The notes under the pieces are model-generated. The model was not told the DNA's origin, searched no databases, and was given only the letters and a program-made list of their open reading frames with translations. Shown here piece by piece: positions 45,167-58,900 of a DNA stretch of 64,000 nucleotides. This stretch comes from Nematostella vectensis (lineage: Eukaryota; Cnidaria; Anthozoa; Actiniaria; Edwardsiidae): NCBI RefSeq assembly GCF_932526225.1, contig NC_064036.1, forward strand, positions 13,819,181 to 13,883,180. Direction: 5' to 3'. Made by a program: the position numbers and the translations under genes. How positions within the stretch are numbered: the first letter of the stretch is position 1; each line of letters opens with the position of its first letter.

Positions 45167-48100
45167 CTAATTCATGAGGGTGACTTGTAGACCTGCCAGC
45201 TCGTATGATCTCTGGTGCATAGTCAGCGGTAGATTGTCAAACATGTTTTCTCGGCGTCCTTTATTTTTGACAAAATGGCGGATGTGCCTTATAAGGCTGT
45301 TGACGTTATCAAACATCAAGAGGACGGAGCATCCACGCGGGTCCGCATAACCCTCGTGGTCCCTCGCGTGGGAGTCGTACACGACAAAGCCCGACGAGGT
45401 CCGGATTATAGCGATGGTCAAACTTAAGTATCGCAGGAGGAAGCTGTCACAATCCCGGAGGTCTTGGAATGTCTTCTCCAGAGGTGGGTAGGGGTCGTAC
45501 TCGTCTTCGTTGAAGCTGCTCAGATCCTTGACGATGTCGCCTGATAGGACCTCCTTCGTCACATTGAACTGGCGGTTCCAGATTTTGAGTTCGTAATCCA
45601 GCTCGTCGATGTGCAAATAAGACCTCTGCGGGCGTTTGAGCTCTGCAAGCCTCCCACTGTGCACTTCGTCCCCCTTTCTTATCAATGTGTCGAGATCCTC
45701 TGATGTCCAACTGGTGACTTCTTTGAGTTTCGACCTCAGAACAGCCAGGTATGCCATGCTGGTACACTGCACACCTGGACACACAAGCTTTGACCACCCT
45801 TGATGAATTGTAGCTTTAGCAAGGAGTCTACACGGCTTGTGGATGTTATCAGCATCACTGTAAATCAAAGAGAAACACCCAGTTGTGAAAGAGTCGATGA
45901 TTCTAACAAATAATTCAGTTCCCAATATCAAACATACCCATCATGGCTGTCCCCAAAAATATTTAAAGGTTGATTATCACATAGAAAATGTTTACTTAAA
46001 CAAACCCCGCAATGTCCCTTTTGAAAAACCTTCGCCCTGATGAAATTAATTCGTGAACAGTCAAATACTTACAGGTGTTGTTTGATTGTCTTGGACTTTA
46101 TGCCCCGTCTCTTCCAATCCCTTCGGGTCATCGTCACACTCTCGTCCATAGGCATTTGTTTCTCGCGTTTGATAGTCTTCAAAACCGTTTTCATGATGGA
46201 GTTCCTTGCAGAAGGTGTTTGCAAATCAGCTGTTGAGGATCCCCCTAGAGGATTCGATTCACCCATTTCAGCAAAACGAACGTTCCGTTGAAGTTCTTGA
46301 CGTTGAAGTTCTTGACCCTCTGCTGAAACTTTGCCACCTGCAGTACACGGTGTAGACTTTATTGCATTATCAATTTGGAGAGACGATGCATTTGCATTCT
46401 CAGCAGATGAAACAGTTGAGAACGGGTGTGCGTTAAGTGCGGGCGTTGTCTCACTGGCGGTGTTGAATACGTTAGGGGCTTGAAGCGTCTTCTTAAAAAT
46501 GTCTTCAGTTGCCATAGACGCTGGAGAAACTGTTGGTTGGAATTTTTCAATGGCATCTTGGAAGACCTCGTGAACTATTTCACACTTTTCCTCTTTGGAG
46601 GTATTGTCATTTCGTGATGTCTGAGTGGCATCTGTTTGGATGTCATCGATAGGAGTAGTTTGCTCTTCAATTCCTATTGACGCTGTCGTGTCAGATTTCT
46701 CAGTGGCATCCTGCAAGACGTCGTCGTCCAAAGCAAATGTCTCCTCACTTGCAATAGACGGTAGTAGCAATTGGGCGGTATCATCTTGCTGATGCATCTC
46801 TGACGAAGTGAAGGACTCATTAAGCTCGACATCGCTTTCCCCTAGGCAGGATTTAAGGAAAATGTTATCGGAAGACGCTAGTATACTTCCAATTTCACTA
46901 CTCAAACATGGACTGGGTAAACGTGCGTTTGATCCAGACAGTACATGTGAGCTGAGCCATGTTTTAGATTCTTTTCTGTACTTATGGTATAATGGCTTGC
47001 TAACGCTATACAGTTGTGCCGTTTGGTCCCTATCCATGTCAGAGAGAGATCTCCATCTTTTTGGATCCGTTGATTTAGTCCGGAGGATCATTGTATGAGC
47101 GGATTGTGACTTTCTCAGCAGATCTACATCCCGTCGGGTGTTCAGCTGCTGTATAATTTTCATAACAACGGGAGGGGTCTTTTCTGCATGTTCAATTGAT
47201 TGGCATATAATTTTCGGCTTTAGTCTCAGTGATGGTGTCATTTGCTTTGAGGTCCCCTCTTTTGCATCTTGAGACAAGTCGATTTCCTCAAATTCCTGAG
47301 TGTTTTCGAAGGCACCTACTTTGTCAGATGGGAAAGACAGGGATTTGACATCAGGCTTTAGTCCCAATGATGGCGTCATTTGCTGTGCGCTCTTCTCCTT
47401 TGCGTCTTGAGAAAAGTCTATTTCCTGAAACTTTTGAGTGCTTTCGAGGCTACCTACTTCGAGATTGTCTTCGACGTCAACCGAGGTCTCACTAGGACAC
47501 ATGGATGAATCTGAAGTTATCTCATCTACACAGAGGCCCTTATCAGCACCTGGCACGTCCATGCACGTTGTTAAGGCAGCTTTAGCAATTGCCTCGTCAA
47601 TCTCAGTGACTATAGCCCGCCCATTCTCCTCCTTGTTGTCGTTGGCTAGCACTATGTCATCAGAAGGTGTTCGCAAGCTAGCATATAGCTTAGCTTTCTC
47701 TCGACGTCTCCTCCTCTTCTGCGACCGTGTCTCTTTTTGTTTATCAGTCGTTTGGGGTTGGTTTGTCCCGCTGTTTTCTTGAATCTCCCGGCGGGTATCC
47801 AGCTGCTGTGAAATGCTCGAGAGAGCAGGAGGGGTCTTTCCTGCATGCTCACGTGATTGGCATATGATTTCGTATGTTCCCATGAGGGAGGGAGCCGAAG
47901 AGGAAACCTTAGGAGGCTTGTCAGATGGGATAGATAAGGTTTGTACATCAGGCTTTAGACTCATTGATGGCGTCATTTGCTCCACACTCTCATGTTTTAC
48001 GTCTTGAGATAAGTAGATTTTATCACACATCTGGGTGCTTTCGAGGGTACCGACTTCGTCAGATGGGATAGACAATAATTGGACATCCGGCTTTAAACTA

Positions 48101-51100
48101 ATTGATGGCGTCATTTGCTTTGATGTCCCCTCTTTTGTATCTTGAGACAAGTCGATTTCCTCAAACTTCTGAGTGTTTTGGAGGGCACCTACTTTGTCAG
48201 ATGGGAAAGACAGGGATTTGACATCAGGCTTTGGTCCCAATGATGGCGTCATTTGCTGTGCACTCTTCTCCTTTGCGTCTTGAGATAAGTCGATTTCCTC
48301 AAACTTCTGAGTGCTTTCGAGGGTACCTAACTCGAGATTGTCTTCGACGTCAATCGAGGTCTCACTAGGACACATGGATGAATCAGAAGTTTTCTCGTTT
48401 ACACAGAGGCCCTTATCAGCACCTGGCAAGTCCATGCACGTTGTTAAGGCAGCTTTAGCAATTGCCTCGTCAATCTCAGTGACTATAGCCCGCCCATTCT
48501 CCTCCTTGCTGTCGTTGGCTAGCACTATGTCATCAGAAGGTGTTCGCAAGCTAGCATATAGCTTAGCTTTTTCTCGACGTCTCCTCCTCTTCTGAGACCG
48601 TGTCTCTTTTGGTTTATCAGTCGTTTGGGGTTGGTTTGTCCCGCTGTTTTCTTGAATCTCCCGGCGGATATCCAGCTGCTGTGGAAAGCTCGAAAGAGCA
48701 GGAGGGGTCTTTCCTGCATGCTCAAGTGATTGGCATATGATTTCGTCTGTTCCCATGAGGGAGGGAGCCGAAAAGGAAACCTTAGGAGGCTTGTCAGATG
48801 GGATAGACAAGGTTTGTACATCAGGCTTTAGACTCATTGATGGCGTCATTTGCTCCACACTCTCGTGTTTTACGTCTTGAGATAAGTAGATTTTATCACA
48901 CATCTGGGTGCTTTCGAGGGTACCGACTTCGTCAGATGGGATAGACAAGAATTGGACATCCGGCTTTAAACTCATTGATGGCGTCATTTGCTTTGATGTC
49001 CCCTCTTTTGTATCTTGAGACAAGTCGATTTCCTCAAACTTCTGAGTGTTTTGGAGGGCACCTACTTTGTCAGATGGGAAAGACAGGGATTTGACATCAG
49101 GCTTTAGTCCCAATGATGGCGTCATTTGCTGTGCACTCTTCTCCTTTGCGTCTTGAGATAAGTCGATTTCCTCAAACTTCTGAGTGCTTTCGAGGGTACC
49201 TAACTCGAGATTGTCTACGACGTCAATCGAGGTCTCACTAGGACACATGGATGAATCTGAAGTTTTCTCGTTTACACAGAGGCCCTTATCAGCACCTGGC
49301 AAGTCCATGCACGTTGTTAAGGCAGCTTTAGCAATTGCCTCGTCAATCTCAGTGACTATAACCCGCCCATTCTCCTCCTTGCTGTCGTTGGCTAGCACTA
49401 TGTCATCAGAAGGTGTTCGCAAGCTAGCATATAGCTTAGCTTTCTCTCGACGTCTCCTCCTCTTCTGCGACCGTGTCTCTTTTGGTTTATCAGTCGTTTG
49501 GGGTTGGTTTGTCCCGCTGTTTTCTCGAATCTCTCGGCGGGTATCCAGCTGCTGTGAAATGCTCGAGAGAGCAGGAGGGGTCTTTCCTGCATGCTCAAGT
49601 GATTGGCATATGATTTCGTCTGTTCCCATGAGGGAGGGAGCCGAAGAGGAAACCTTAGGAGGCTTGTCAGATGGGATAGATAAGGTTTGTACATCAGGCT
49701 TTAGACTCATTGATGGCGTCATTTGCTCCACACTCTCATGTTTTACGTCTTGAGATAAGTAGATTTTATCACACATCTGGGTGCTTTCGAGGGTACCGAC
49801 TTCGTCAGATGGGATAGACAATAATTGGACATCCGGCTTTAAACTAATTGATGGCGTCATTTGCTTTGATGTCCCCTCTTTTGTATCTTGAGACAAGTCG
49901 ATTTCCTCAAACTTCGGAGTGTTTTGGAGGGCACCTACTTTGTCAGATGGGAAAGACAGGGATTTGACATCAGGCTTTGGTCCCAATGATGGCGTCATTT
50001 GCTGTGCACTCTTCTCCTTTGCGTCTTGAGATAAGTCGATTTCCTCAAACTTCTGAGTGCTTTCGAGGGTACCTAACCCGAGATTGTCTTCGACGTCAAT
50101 CGAGGTCTCACTAGGACACATGGATGAATCTGAAGTTTTCTCGTTTACACAGAGGCCCTTATCAGCACCTGGCAAGTCCATGCACGTTGTTAGGGCAGCT
50201 TTAGCAATTGCCTCGTCAATCTCAGTGACTATAGCCCGCCCATTCTCCTCCTTGTTGTCGTTGGCTAGCACTATGTCACCAGAAGGTGTTCGCGAGCTAG
50301 CATATAGCTTAGCTTTCTCTCGACGTCTACTCCTCTTCTGAGACCGTGTCTCTTTTGGTTTATCAGTCGTTTGGGGTTGGTTTGTCCCGCTGTTTTCTTG
50401 AATCTCCCGGCGGATATCCAGCTGCTGTGGAATGCTCGAGAGAGCAGGAGGGGTCTTTCCTGCATGCTCAAGTGATTGGCATATGATTTCGTCTGTTCCC
50501 ATGAGGGAGGGAGCCGAAAAGGAAACCTTAGGAGGCTTGTCAGATGGGATAGACAAGGTTTGTACATCAGACTTTAGACTCATTGATGGCGTCATTTGCT
50601 CCACACTCTCATGCTTTACGTCTTGAGATAAGTCGATTTCATCAAACTTCTGGGTGCTTTCGAAGGCACCTACTTTGTCAGATGGGAAAGACAGGGATTG
50701 GACATCAGGCTTTAGTCCCAATGATGGCGTCATTTGCTGTGCACTCTTTTCCTTTGCGTCTTGAGATAAGTCGATTTCCTCAAACTTCTGAGTGCTTTCG
50801 AGGGTACCTAACTCGAGATTCTCTTCGACGTCAATCGAGGTCTCACTAGGACACATGGATGAATCTGAAGTTTTCTCGTTTACACAGAGGCCCTTATCAG
50901 CACCTGGCAAGTCCATGCACGTTGTTAAGGCAGCTTTAGCAATTGCCTCGTCAATCTCAGTGACTATAGCCCGCCCATTCTCCTCCTTGCTGTCGTTGGC
51001 TAGCACTATGTCATCAGAAGCTGTTCGCAAGCTAGCATATAGCTTAGCTTTTTCTCGACGTCTCCTCCTCTTCTGAGACCGTGTCTCTTTTGGTTTATCA

Positions 51101-54100
51101 GTCGTTTGGGGTTGGTTTGTCCCGCTGTTTTCTTGAATCTCCCGGCCGGTATCCAGCTGCTGTGGAATGCTCGAGAGAGCAGGAGGGGTCTTTCCTGCAT
51201 GCTCACGTGATTGGCATATGATTTCGTCTGTTCCCATGAGGGAGGGAGCCGAAAAGGAAACCTTAGGAGGCTTGTCAGATGGGATAGATAAGGTTTGTAC
51301 ATCAGGCTTTAGACTTATTGATGGCGTCATTTGCTCCACACTCTCGTGTTTTACGTCTTGAGATAAGTAGATTTTATCACACATCTGGGTGCTTTCGAGG
51401 GTACCGACTTCGTCAGATGGGATAGACAAGAATTGGACATCCGGCTTTAAACTCATTGATGGCGTCATTTGCTTTGATGTCCCCTCTTTTGGATCTTGAG
51501 ACAAGTCGATTTCCTCAAATTTCTGAGTGTTTTCGAAGGCACCTACTTTGTCAGATGGGAAAGACAGGGATTGGACATCAGGCTTTAGTCCCAATGATGG
51601 TGTCATTTGCTGTGCACTCTTTTCCTTTGCGTCTTGAGATAAGTCGATTTCCTCAAACTTCTGAGTGCTTTCGAGGGTACCTAACTCGAGATTGTCTTGG
51701 ACGTCAATCGAGGTCTCACTAGGACACATGGATGAATCAGAAGTTTTCTCGTTTACACAGAGGCCCTTATCAGCACCTGGCAAGTCCATGCACGTTGTTA
51801 AGGCAGCTTTAGCAATTGCCTCGTCAATCTCAGTGACTATAGCCCGCCCATTCTCCTCCTTGCTGTCGTTGGCTAGCACTATGTCATCAGAAGGTGTTCG
51901 CAAGCTAGCATATAGCTTAGCTTTCTCTCGACGTCTACTCCTCTTCTGAGACCGTGTCTCTTTTGGTTTATCAGTCGATTGGGGTTGGTTTGTCCCGCTG
52001 TTTTCTTGAATCTCCCGGCGGGTATCCAGCTGCTGTGAAATGCTCGAGAGAGCAGGAGGGGTCTTTCCTGCATGCTCAAGTGATTGGCATATGATTTCGT
52101 CTGTTCCCATGAGGGAGGGAGCCGAAGAGGAAACCTTAAGAGGCTTGTCAGATGGGATAGATAAGGTTTGTACATCAGGCTTTAGACTCATTGATGGCGT
52201 CATTTGCTCCACACTCTCATGCTTTACGTCTTGAGATAAGTAGATTTTATCACACATCTGGGTGCTTTCGAGGGTACCGACTTCGTCAGATGGGATAGAC
52301 AATAATTGGACATCCGGCTTTAAACTAATTGATGGCGTCATTTGCTTTGATGTCCCCTCTTTTGTATCTTGAGACAAGTCGATTTCCTCAAACTTCTGAG
52401 TGTTTTGGAGGGCACCTACTTTGTCAGATGGGAAAGACAGGGATTTGACATCAGGCTTTGGTCCCAATGATGGCGTCATTTGCTGTGCACTCTTCTCCTT
52501 TGCGTCTTGAGATAAGTCGATTTCATCAAACTTCTGAGTGCTTTCGAGGGTACCTACTTCGAGATTGTCTTCGACGTCAACCGAGGTCTCACTAGGACAC
52601 ATGGATGAATCTGAAGATATCTCGTTTACACAGAGGCCCTTATCAGCACCTGGCAAGTCCATGCACGTTGTTAAGGCAGCTTTAGCAATTGCCTCGTCAA
52701 TCTCAGTGACTATAGCCCGCCCATTCTCCTCCTTGCTGTTGTTGGCTGGCACTATGTCATCAGAAGGTGTTCGCAAGCTAGCATATAGCTTAGCTTTCTC
52801 TCGACGTCTCCTCCTCTTCTGCGACCGTGTCTCTTTTGGTTTATCAGTCGTTTGGGGTTGGTTTGTCCCGCTGTTTTCTTTAATCTCTCGGCGGGTATCC
52901 AGCTGCTGTGGAATGCTCGAGAGAGCAGGAGGGGTCTTTCCTGCATGCTCAAGTGATTGGCATATGATTTCGTCTGTTCCCATGAGGGAGGGAGCCGAAA
53001 AGGAAACCTTAGGGGGCTTGTCAAATGGGATGGACAAGGTTTGTACATCAGGCTTTAGACTCATTGATGGCGTCATTTGCTCCACACTCTCATGTTTTAC
53101 GTCTTGAGATAAGTCGATTTCATCAAACTTCTGGGTGCTTTCGAGGGTACCTACTTTTTCAGATGGGATAGACAAGAATTGGACATCAGGCTTTAGAGTC
53201 ATTGATGGCGTCATTTGCTTTGATGTCCCCTCTTTTGAATCTTGAGACAAGTCGATTTCCTCAAATTTCTGAGTGTTTTCGACGGCACCTACTTTGTCAG
53301 ATGGGAAAGACAGGGATTGGACATCAGGCTTTAGTCCCAATGATGGCGTCATTTGCTGTGCACTCTTCTCCTTTGCGTCTTGAGAAAAGTCTATTTCCTC
53401 AAACTTCTGAGTGCTTTCGAGGGTACCTACTTCTTCAGATGGGATAGACAGTGATTGGAAATCAGGCTTTAGTCCCATTGATGGCGTCATTCCGTTTGCA
53501 CTCTTTTTTGCGTCTTGAGACATGTCGATTTCCTTAAACTTCTGAGTGCTTTCGAGAGTACCGACTTCGTTAGATGGGAAAGACAAGGATTGGACTTTAG
53601 GGTCTAGTTTCATTGATGGCGTCATTTGCTCTGATGTCTCCTTATTTGCGTCTTTAGAAAAGTCGATTTCATCAAACTTCTGAGTGCTTTCGAGGGTACC
53701 TACTTCGAGATTGTCTTCGACGTCAATCGAGGTCTCACTAGGACACATGGATGAATCTAAAGTTCTCTCATTTACAGCATTAGCATCTGAAACGTTCTTG
53801 CAAGTAGGTAAGGCAGCTTTAGCAATTGCCTCGTCAATCTCAGTGACTATAGCCCGCCCATTCTCCTCCTTGCTGTCGTTGGCTGGCACTATGTCATCAG
53901 AAGCTGTTCGCAAGCTAGCATATAGCTTAGCTTTCTCTCGACGTCTCCTCTTCTGAGACCGTGTCTCTTTTGGTTGGTCAGTCTGTTTGGGTTGTTTTGT
54001 CCCGCTGCTTTCTTGAATGTCATATTCGGATAGAGGTGAAGGACTCTCGATTACACACACGTCCTTTACGGGATTCTTGGAAGTACTCGCAGGTATTGTT

Positions 54101-57100
54101 CCCGTCGTCGGGGATTCATCTTCAGTTATTTTGATTGGGCATTTGGCAACGCCTGGTGTTTTAGGACTATGAGCCTCTTGAGTGTTTAAGCTCATTCTAA
54201 GGTACATCTCCAGCTTCGCCCTGCGTGCCTTTCTTTTTTGTGCTTTAGTTGGTTTCGATGGTAAAGGTGTCTGAGGGCACTTTTCTGAAGGTGTCATTAA
54301 AAGGCTGCTAGTGCTCAGGTTCTCCCTTATCATCTTCAGCATGTACGGTGACGGTGTTATAGACGCTGAAGTGCGTGAGTCGCCATTTGTTCTTGAATTG
54401 CTGCGTGCTACTGACCTGCTTTCAGTTGTCTTTGGTCGAGCATTTTTGCTTGGGGGAGTAGTAGCAGAAGAAGAACACTTTGGGATGTATCTAGTGCAGT
54501 TGGCTCTGTCTTTGTCACTCTGGGGAGTAGTGATAGACGAACCAGATTTTGAGGAAATGGATTCGGTGGTCTTGGATCTTTGCGTTCTGCTAGGGTGATC
54601 AGTAGCAGAAATTGAATTTAAAGAACTGGTTCTTTCTTTCTTGATTTTAGAAATGTGGGATATAGAAGCTGATTGCCTGGTTTTTGTTGTTTCAGCTTTG
54701 CCAGGCTCCTCACTGATGTTACTATTCGAGGAATTCGCGTTTGACTTGCTTCTACGGGCTTCTACCAGTACTGATTGTGGCTCTGCTGAGTTGGTCTTGC
54801 TCGTCGGTACAAGTACTGATTGAGCATCTGCTGACTTGGCGTTAGTCGATGTTACCAGCATTGAATGTGGCTCTAATGATTTGGGTTTATCCGATGACGA
54901 CGGCACCAGTAATGATTGAGCCTCTGCTGACCCGGTCTTAGTCAATTGCTCTAGTACTGATTGTGGTTTTGGTGTATATAATTGCAGCTTAGATGACTTT
55001 GCTTGTTCGCCATTAGCAAATAGATCCCGAGTTGCACCCATAGTCAGGTCTGGGAGTGATATCGTGCGAGACGCTTGCCTCGGGGTCGGCAACTCGCGTT
55101 CAAGGTCGCCAATGCCAGACCGTCTTGATAATGGTGCCGACAATGGACGACTCACGGTCCTAAACACGCAACCACCGATAGCCATACTGCTACTGATACC
55201 GCTTGCAGTACCCCTCGCACGTTGCAGTAACTTCTCCTTGACGTTCTTTAAGGATGCAACAGTGGCAGTGTGGCTGTTGGATGAGATGGTAGGTGTAGCA
55301 GATGATATGGCACCTCTTGGAAGAATTTCGATTCTAGATTTCTCTAAAATCCTGGCTTCGCCTTCGGTGTAAACAGCAGTAATGCAATTGCTTTTCTGAG
55401 CAATGTCAGGTCCAAGATGGCTTAAGGTGCTTACGTGTGCTGTCGCTATTGTGGCCGAAACAATCTCGTACGTATCCATAGAAGACTCTTCGAGGGAAGT
55501 CATGACAATCTCTGAAGAGTTTTCGCCTTCTAACTCCTCGTGATCACTCAAGTGCAATGCCATGTGTAACTCCTGGTTTCCTTTGATGTTGAAAATAGGA
55601 ACAGGAGCCAGGTAAGAGTCAACCTTGGGAAAAACGGGTGCAATGGTCTTCGGAGGTAGCAGTTGACGTCCCTCGATGGTGTCGCTGTCCGAAGACGTCA
55701 GGCGGTTAACATTGCTTACCACTCTTGCCAGTGCTGATAGCCAGCCGGTGCTGTGCTCCGCCTTAACTCGTTTCTCCTTTTCCACGGGCTGAGTTGGTTC
55801 TGGCCCCTTCTTGGAAGCAGGTGATCTGAATGCTAGCTGTTTACTTAGAGCTTCTTTGGATAAGAAAGTCAGAGGTCTAGGATGGAAAGTTCTGAGGCAC
55901 TTTTGAGAGTTCTTAGACACTTCTGATGTCTTGCCTGGAGTTGATGGGATACCTCCCTTAGAAGCATGTGTCTGGGTGAATTCCTGTAATACTTTCGCCT
56001 CCAGGAATGTCGGTTTGTTTTCCTTGTCCAACGGTTTCTGCGGTACAGGTAAAGCAGTTCTCTTAGCTCTCGCAGCTTGCACAGATCCTGGTTTTGGGCC
56101 ATCATGTATTGGTCCCTTAGCCTTTGAAGGCAAGTCTATTTGTTGTTCTGCAGTTCTTGGCAATGCATTGACGTAATCGGGATATGCGGTGGTCAAAATG
56201 GATTTCAGCCAGCCAATATTTAATGTGAGAATCCCTATATCACTGGTGCTCGCAGCAGCGCTGACTGATCTGCAATGGTGTGATGCCACAGTGTCTGGAA
56301 AAAGAGCATCCACTAAGGTTGGAATGCAACGCCATCCCCAAGCACCCGGTGCATTCGAGATGATAACTGCGTTTTTAATTGGTGACGCATCTTTAAATGA
56401 TACTTCAATCTTCACAGCATCCTCACACAGCGACTGTCCAGCTGTTGGTATGGTAATTAGAAATCTGGTGTCAGATTCGTCTTGACGTGTCATGCTGCTT
56501 AACTTGTGGGTGTTATGATACCCCCCGGCCACTGGAGCTATTTTGATTATGGACTTGGTGCCCATGACAGTAGGTGATCTGGACTCATTCTGCACACGAC
56601 AGGGAACCAATGCTTGAACTACCTCCTCTATCTCTTCTGTACTGATGTTTGGGGTCTGTTCACCACACAAATCATTCTCGGCGCAGTTGTCCAGAGGGTT
56701 GAAGGTTGTTGGAAGTGCGTCTTGTTCCTGCAAAGTAACCTGTAACTTCAAAACAATTCCCTAACTTATAACTACTCTTTAAACTCTTCATCCATTTGAA
56801 TGACTCCCTGGCCTTTTCTGTCTTATTCTGATCCTTGTATATATTGCGATCTACTAGAAACAGCTGCCGTCTAAATATGTCATGTCGATGAATATATATG
56901 GCTCCGAAAAAATAGATTTTCCTAAATGATATCGTACACCAGTTGAAGACCTATAATTCTTATGTACTTGCAGTTCTTGCCCTTCTACATTTTGTTTGAT
57001 ACAGTGAAACCCTGATTTCACGATGTGCCTCGGGAGAAAGAAAATGTATCGTAAAACCGAGGTATCGTTAAAAAGAGGTCCTCGGTTTTACGATATCAAA

Positions 57101-58864
57101 GAAAACCCTGTGAAAATATCGTTGTAGCGAGGTCGGGTTAATTATCAACTTTTACAAAATAATAATATTGTAACTGTACTCTGTGTAAGACTGTACAGTT
57201 ACTCTCTGTAAACTGTAATCTGCATTAAAGCCGCATTGTCACTAGTTTACTTCCGGAGGTCCGACGGAAACCTCAACCGTTAAAAGACAAAAGAATCTAT
57301 TAAAATCCGAGATATTAAGCAGGCCATCCGCTCTAAATTATCAATCACATCCTCAAAGAAACTTCCAATAAACACACTGCTTTCAATATTTTGAAATATT
57401 TTTCGTGTTTTCTGTTAAAAATCATCGGAGATTGTTACGTTATCGACCGGAAGTAAACTGGTGACAATGCGGCTTTAAACAAGATCTGTCCAGTGGCGGA
57501 CCCTGTTGTGGTGACAAGGATGACATGTCACCCCCCTTGTTTGGGCGAAAAAAAAGCATTTTTGGAAAAAAAAAAAATGTTGAGAATTGTTACAGCCGAA
57601 TTCTATGTATCGCGATGCTATTCACTGGACGACAACCTGACAATGTTCGCGACAGAAAGCCAGGCCACTGCACTAGGCGAAACAGTGCATGAATTATGAA
57701 TCAGAATGGTCTGACTGGCTAAACAGGAAAGGCGAAAACTCCCAAAGAGACAGTACTTTTCAACAGCATTTTTTTAACCCGAAAAGAAAAGAAAGCACAT
57801 TGGGTGTGGTCGAAGCTCTAAAATCACTGTGAGACCCCTAAGGGATAGCAAAAGCTTAAGAATTTTATAGCAGTTAGTTGAATTTAATTCCCTTAAAGAA
57901 AGGGCGATCACCCTATCGTCTACTTGAGACAGACATCGGCACTATACATTGAATTCGGCTGTAACAGATCAAGATGTTCCTTTTTCTACTTTAACATCTA
58001 TCTAGCATTCTTTAAAATGTATTCTTCGAGGTTATTTCTCAAACATTCCACTGTATTTCCGCCGGGAGAAAGGAACATCGTTAAATCCAGGTTATCGTAA
58101 AATCCAGTATCGTTAAATCCAGGTCCCACTGTATAGCGATTCTATAAGCCTTTCAGTAGTTTTGGTACATACTCTTTAATGATTTTACGAGAGTTCAAAC
58201 TCCACTCCCTTGCCCTGCTTCGCCATTCCCCCCCCCTACCACACCACCTCCTGGAAATCGTTTATATATTGGACCTCTTCAGAAGTGGTACTGCACAGCC
58301 CATCTCAGTACTAACCTCTAGCAGGCAGGCCGTCAAGTCTGAAGACTTTTTGTCCTTGTCTTCTATAACCTTCTCATTTGGGTCCCCATCGTCCCAGTTC
58401 ACTGCTAAAACTGCAGCCGTGATCATGGTCGCCATGACGACAAAAAACAGGAAGTAAGGATTGCACCATAATGGTACCACTTCCGGTGCAGATGGTATGA
58501 CGGCCAGGGCGGTTGTCTTTTGAACCAATTCCACTGTGATAAAAAAAAATAATAAATAAAGAAACAAAAAAAGCTCGAGTAGAATATAGCAAAGGAATAG
58601 GTAGCAATAAGCTCGATGACGATAGCCTTAACGCGTTATACAGTAACCACCCGCGTATAGAACCTAGAATTTTCGAAATAAAGCTGAATAGGCTCGGGTA
58701 CATTTCGAGAAATTAGACTGTTAAGGGTCTTTATCGGTTCTTTTTTTACACTCCGAATAATAACGGTAGCTAGTCAAAATGCTTGCTGACCTTCACACAG
58801 GGCCGTAGAGGGAATGGGGCATTGGGGGAACGCCCCCCCCCCCCCAAAAAAAAAAAAAAAAAAG

Positions 58865-58900
<36 letters not shown>

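Noticed and set aside
45859-45931. Start of the protease-like protein at 45931
   Set aside because: The sequence before 45857 is a splice acceptor tract (TTTGATTTACAG), and the giant exon ends with CACCT|GTAAGT in the matching phase, so this is an internal exon.
47438-53956. Many plus-strand frames of 60-189 residues opposite the giant exon
   Set aside because: They recur with the 873-bp coding repeat and are shadows of it.
56740-56751. Translation start of the giant protein at 56751
   Set aside because: The codon is TTG within a likely acceptor region (AAGTTACAG); an upstream exon joins in phase 0.
58374-58703. 109-residue minus-strand frame overlapping exon 4 of the giant gene
   Set aside because: It is out of frame with the splice-consistent reading that contains the transmembrane segment.
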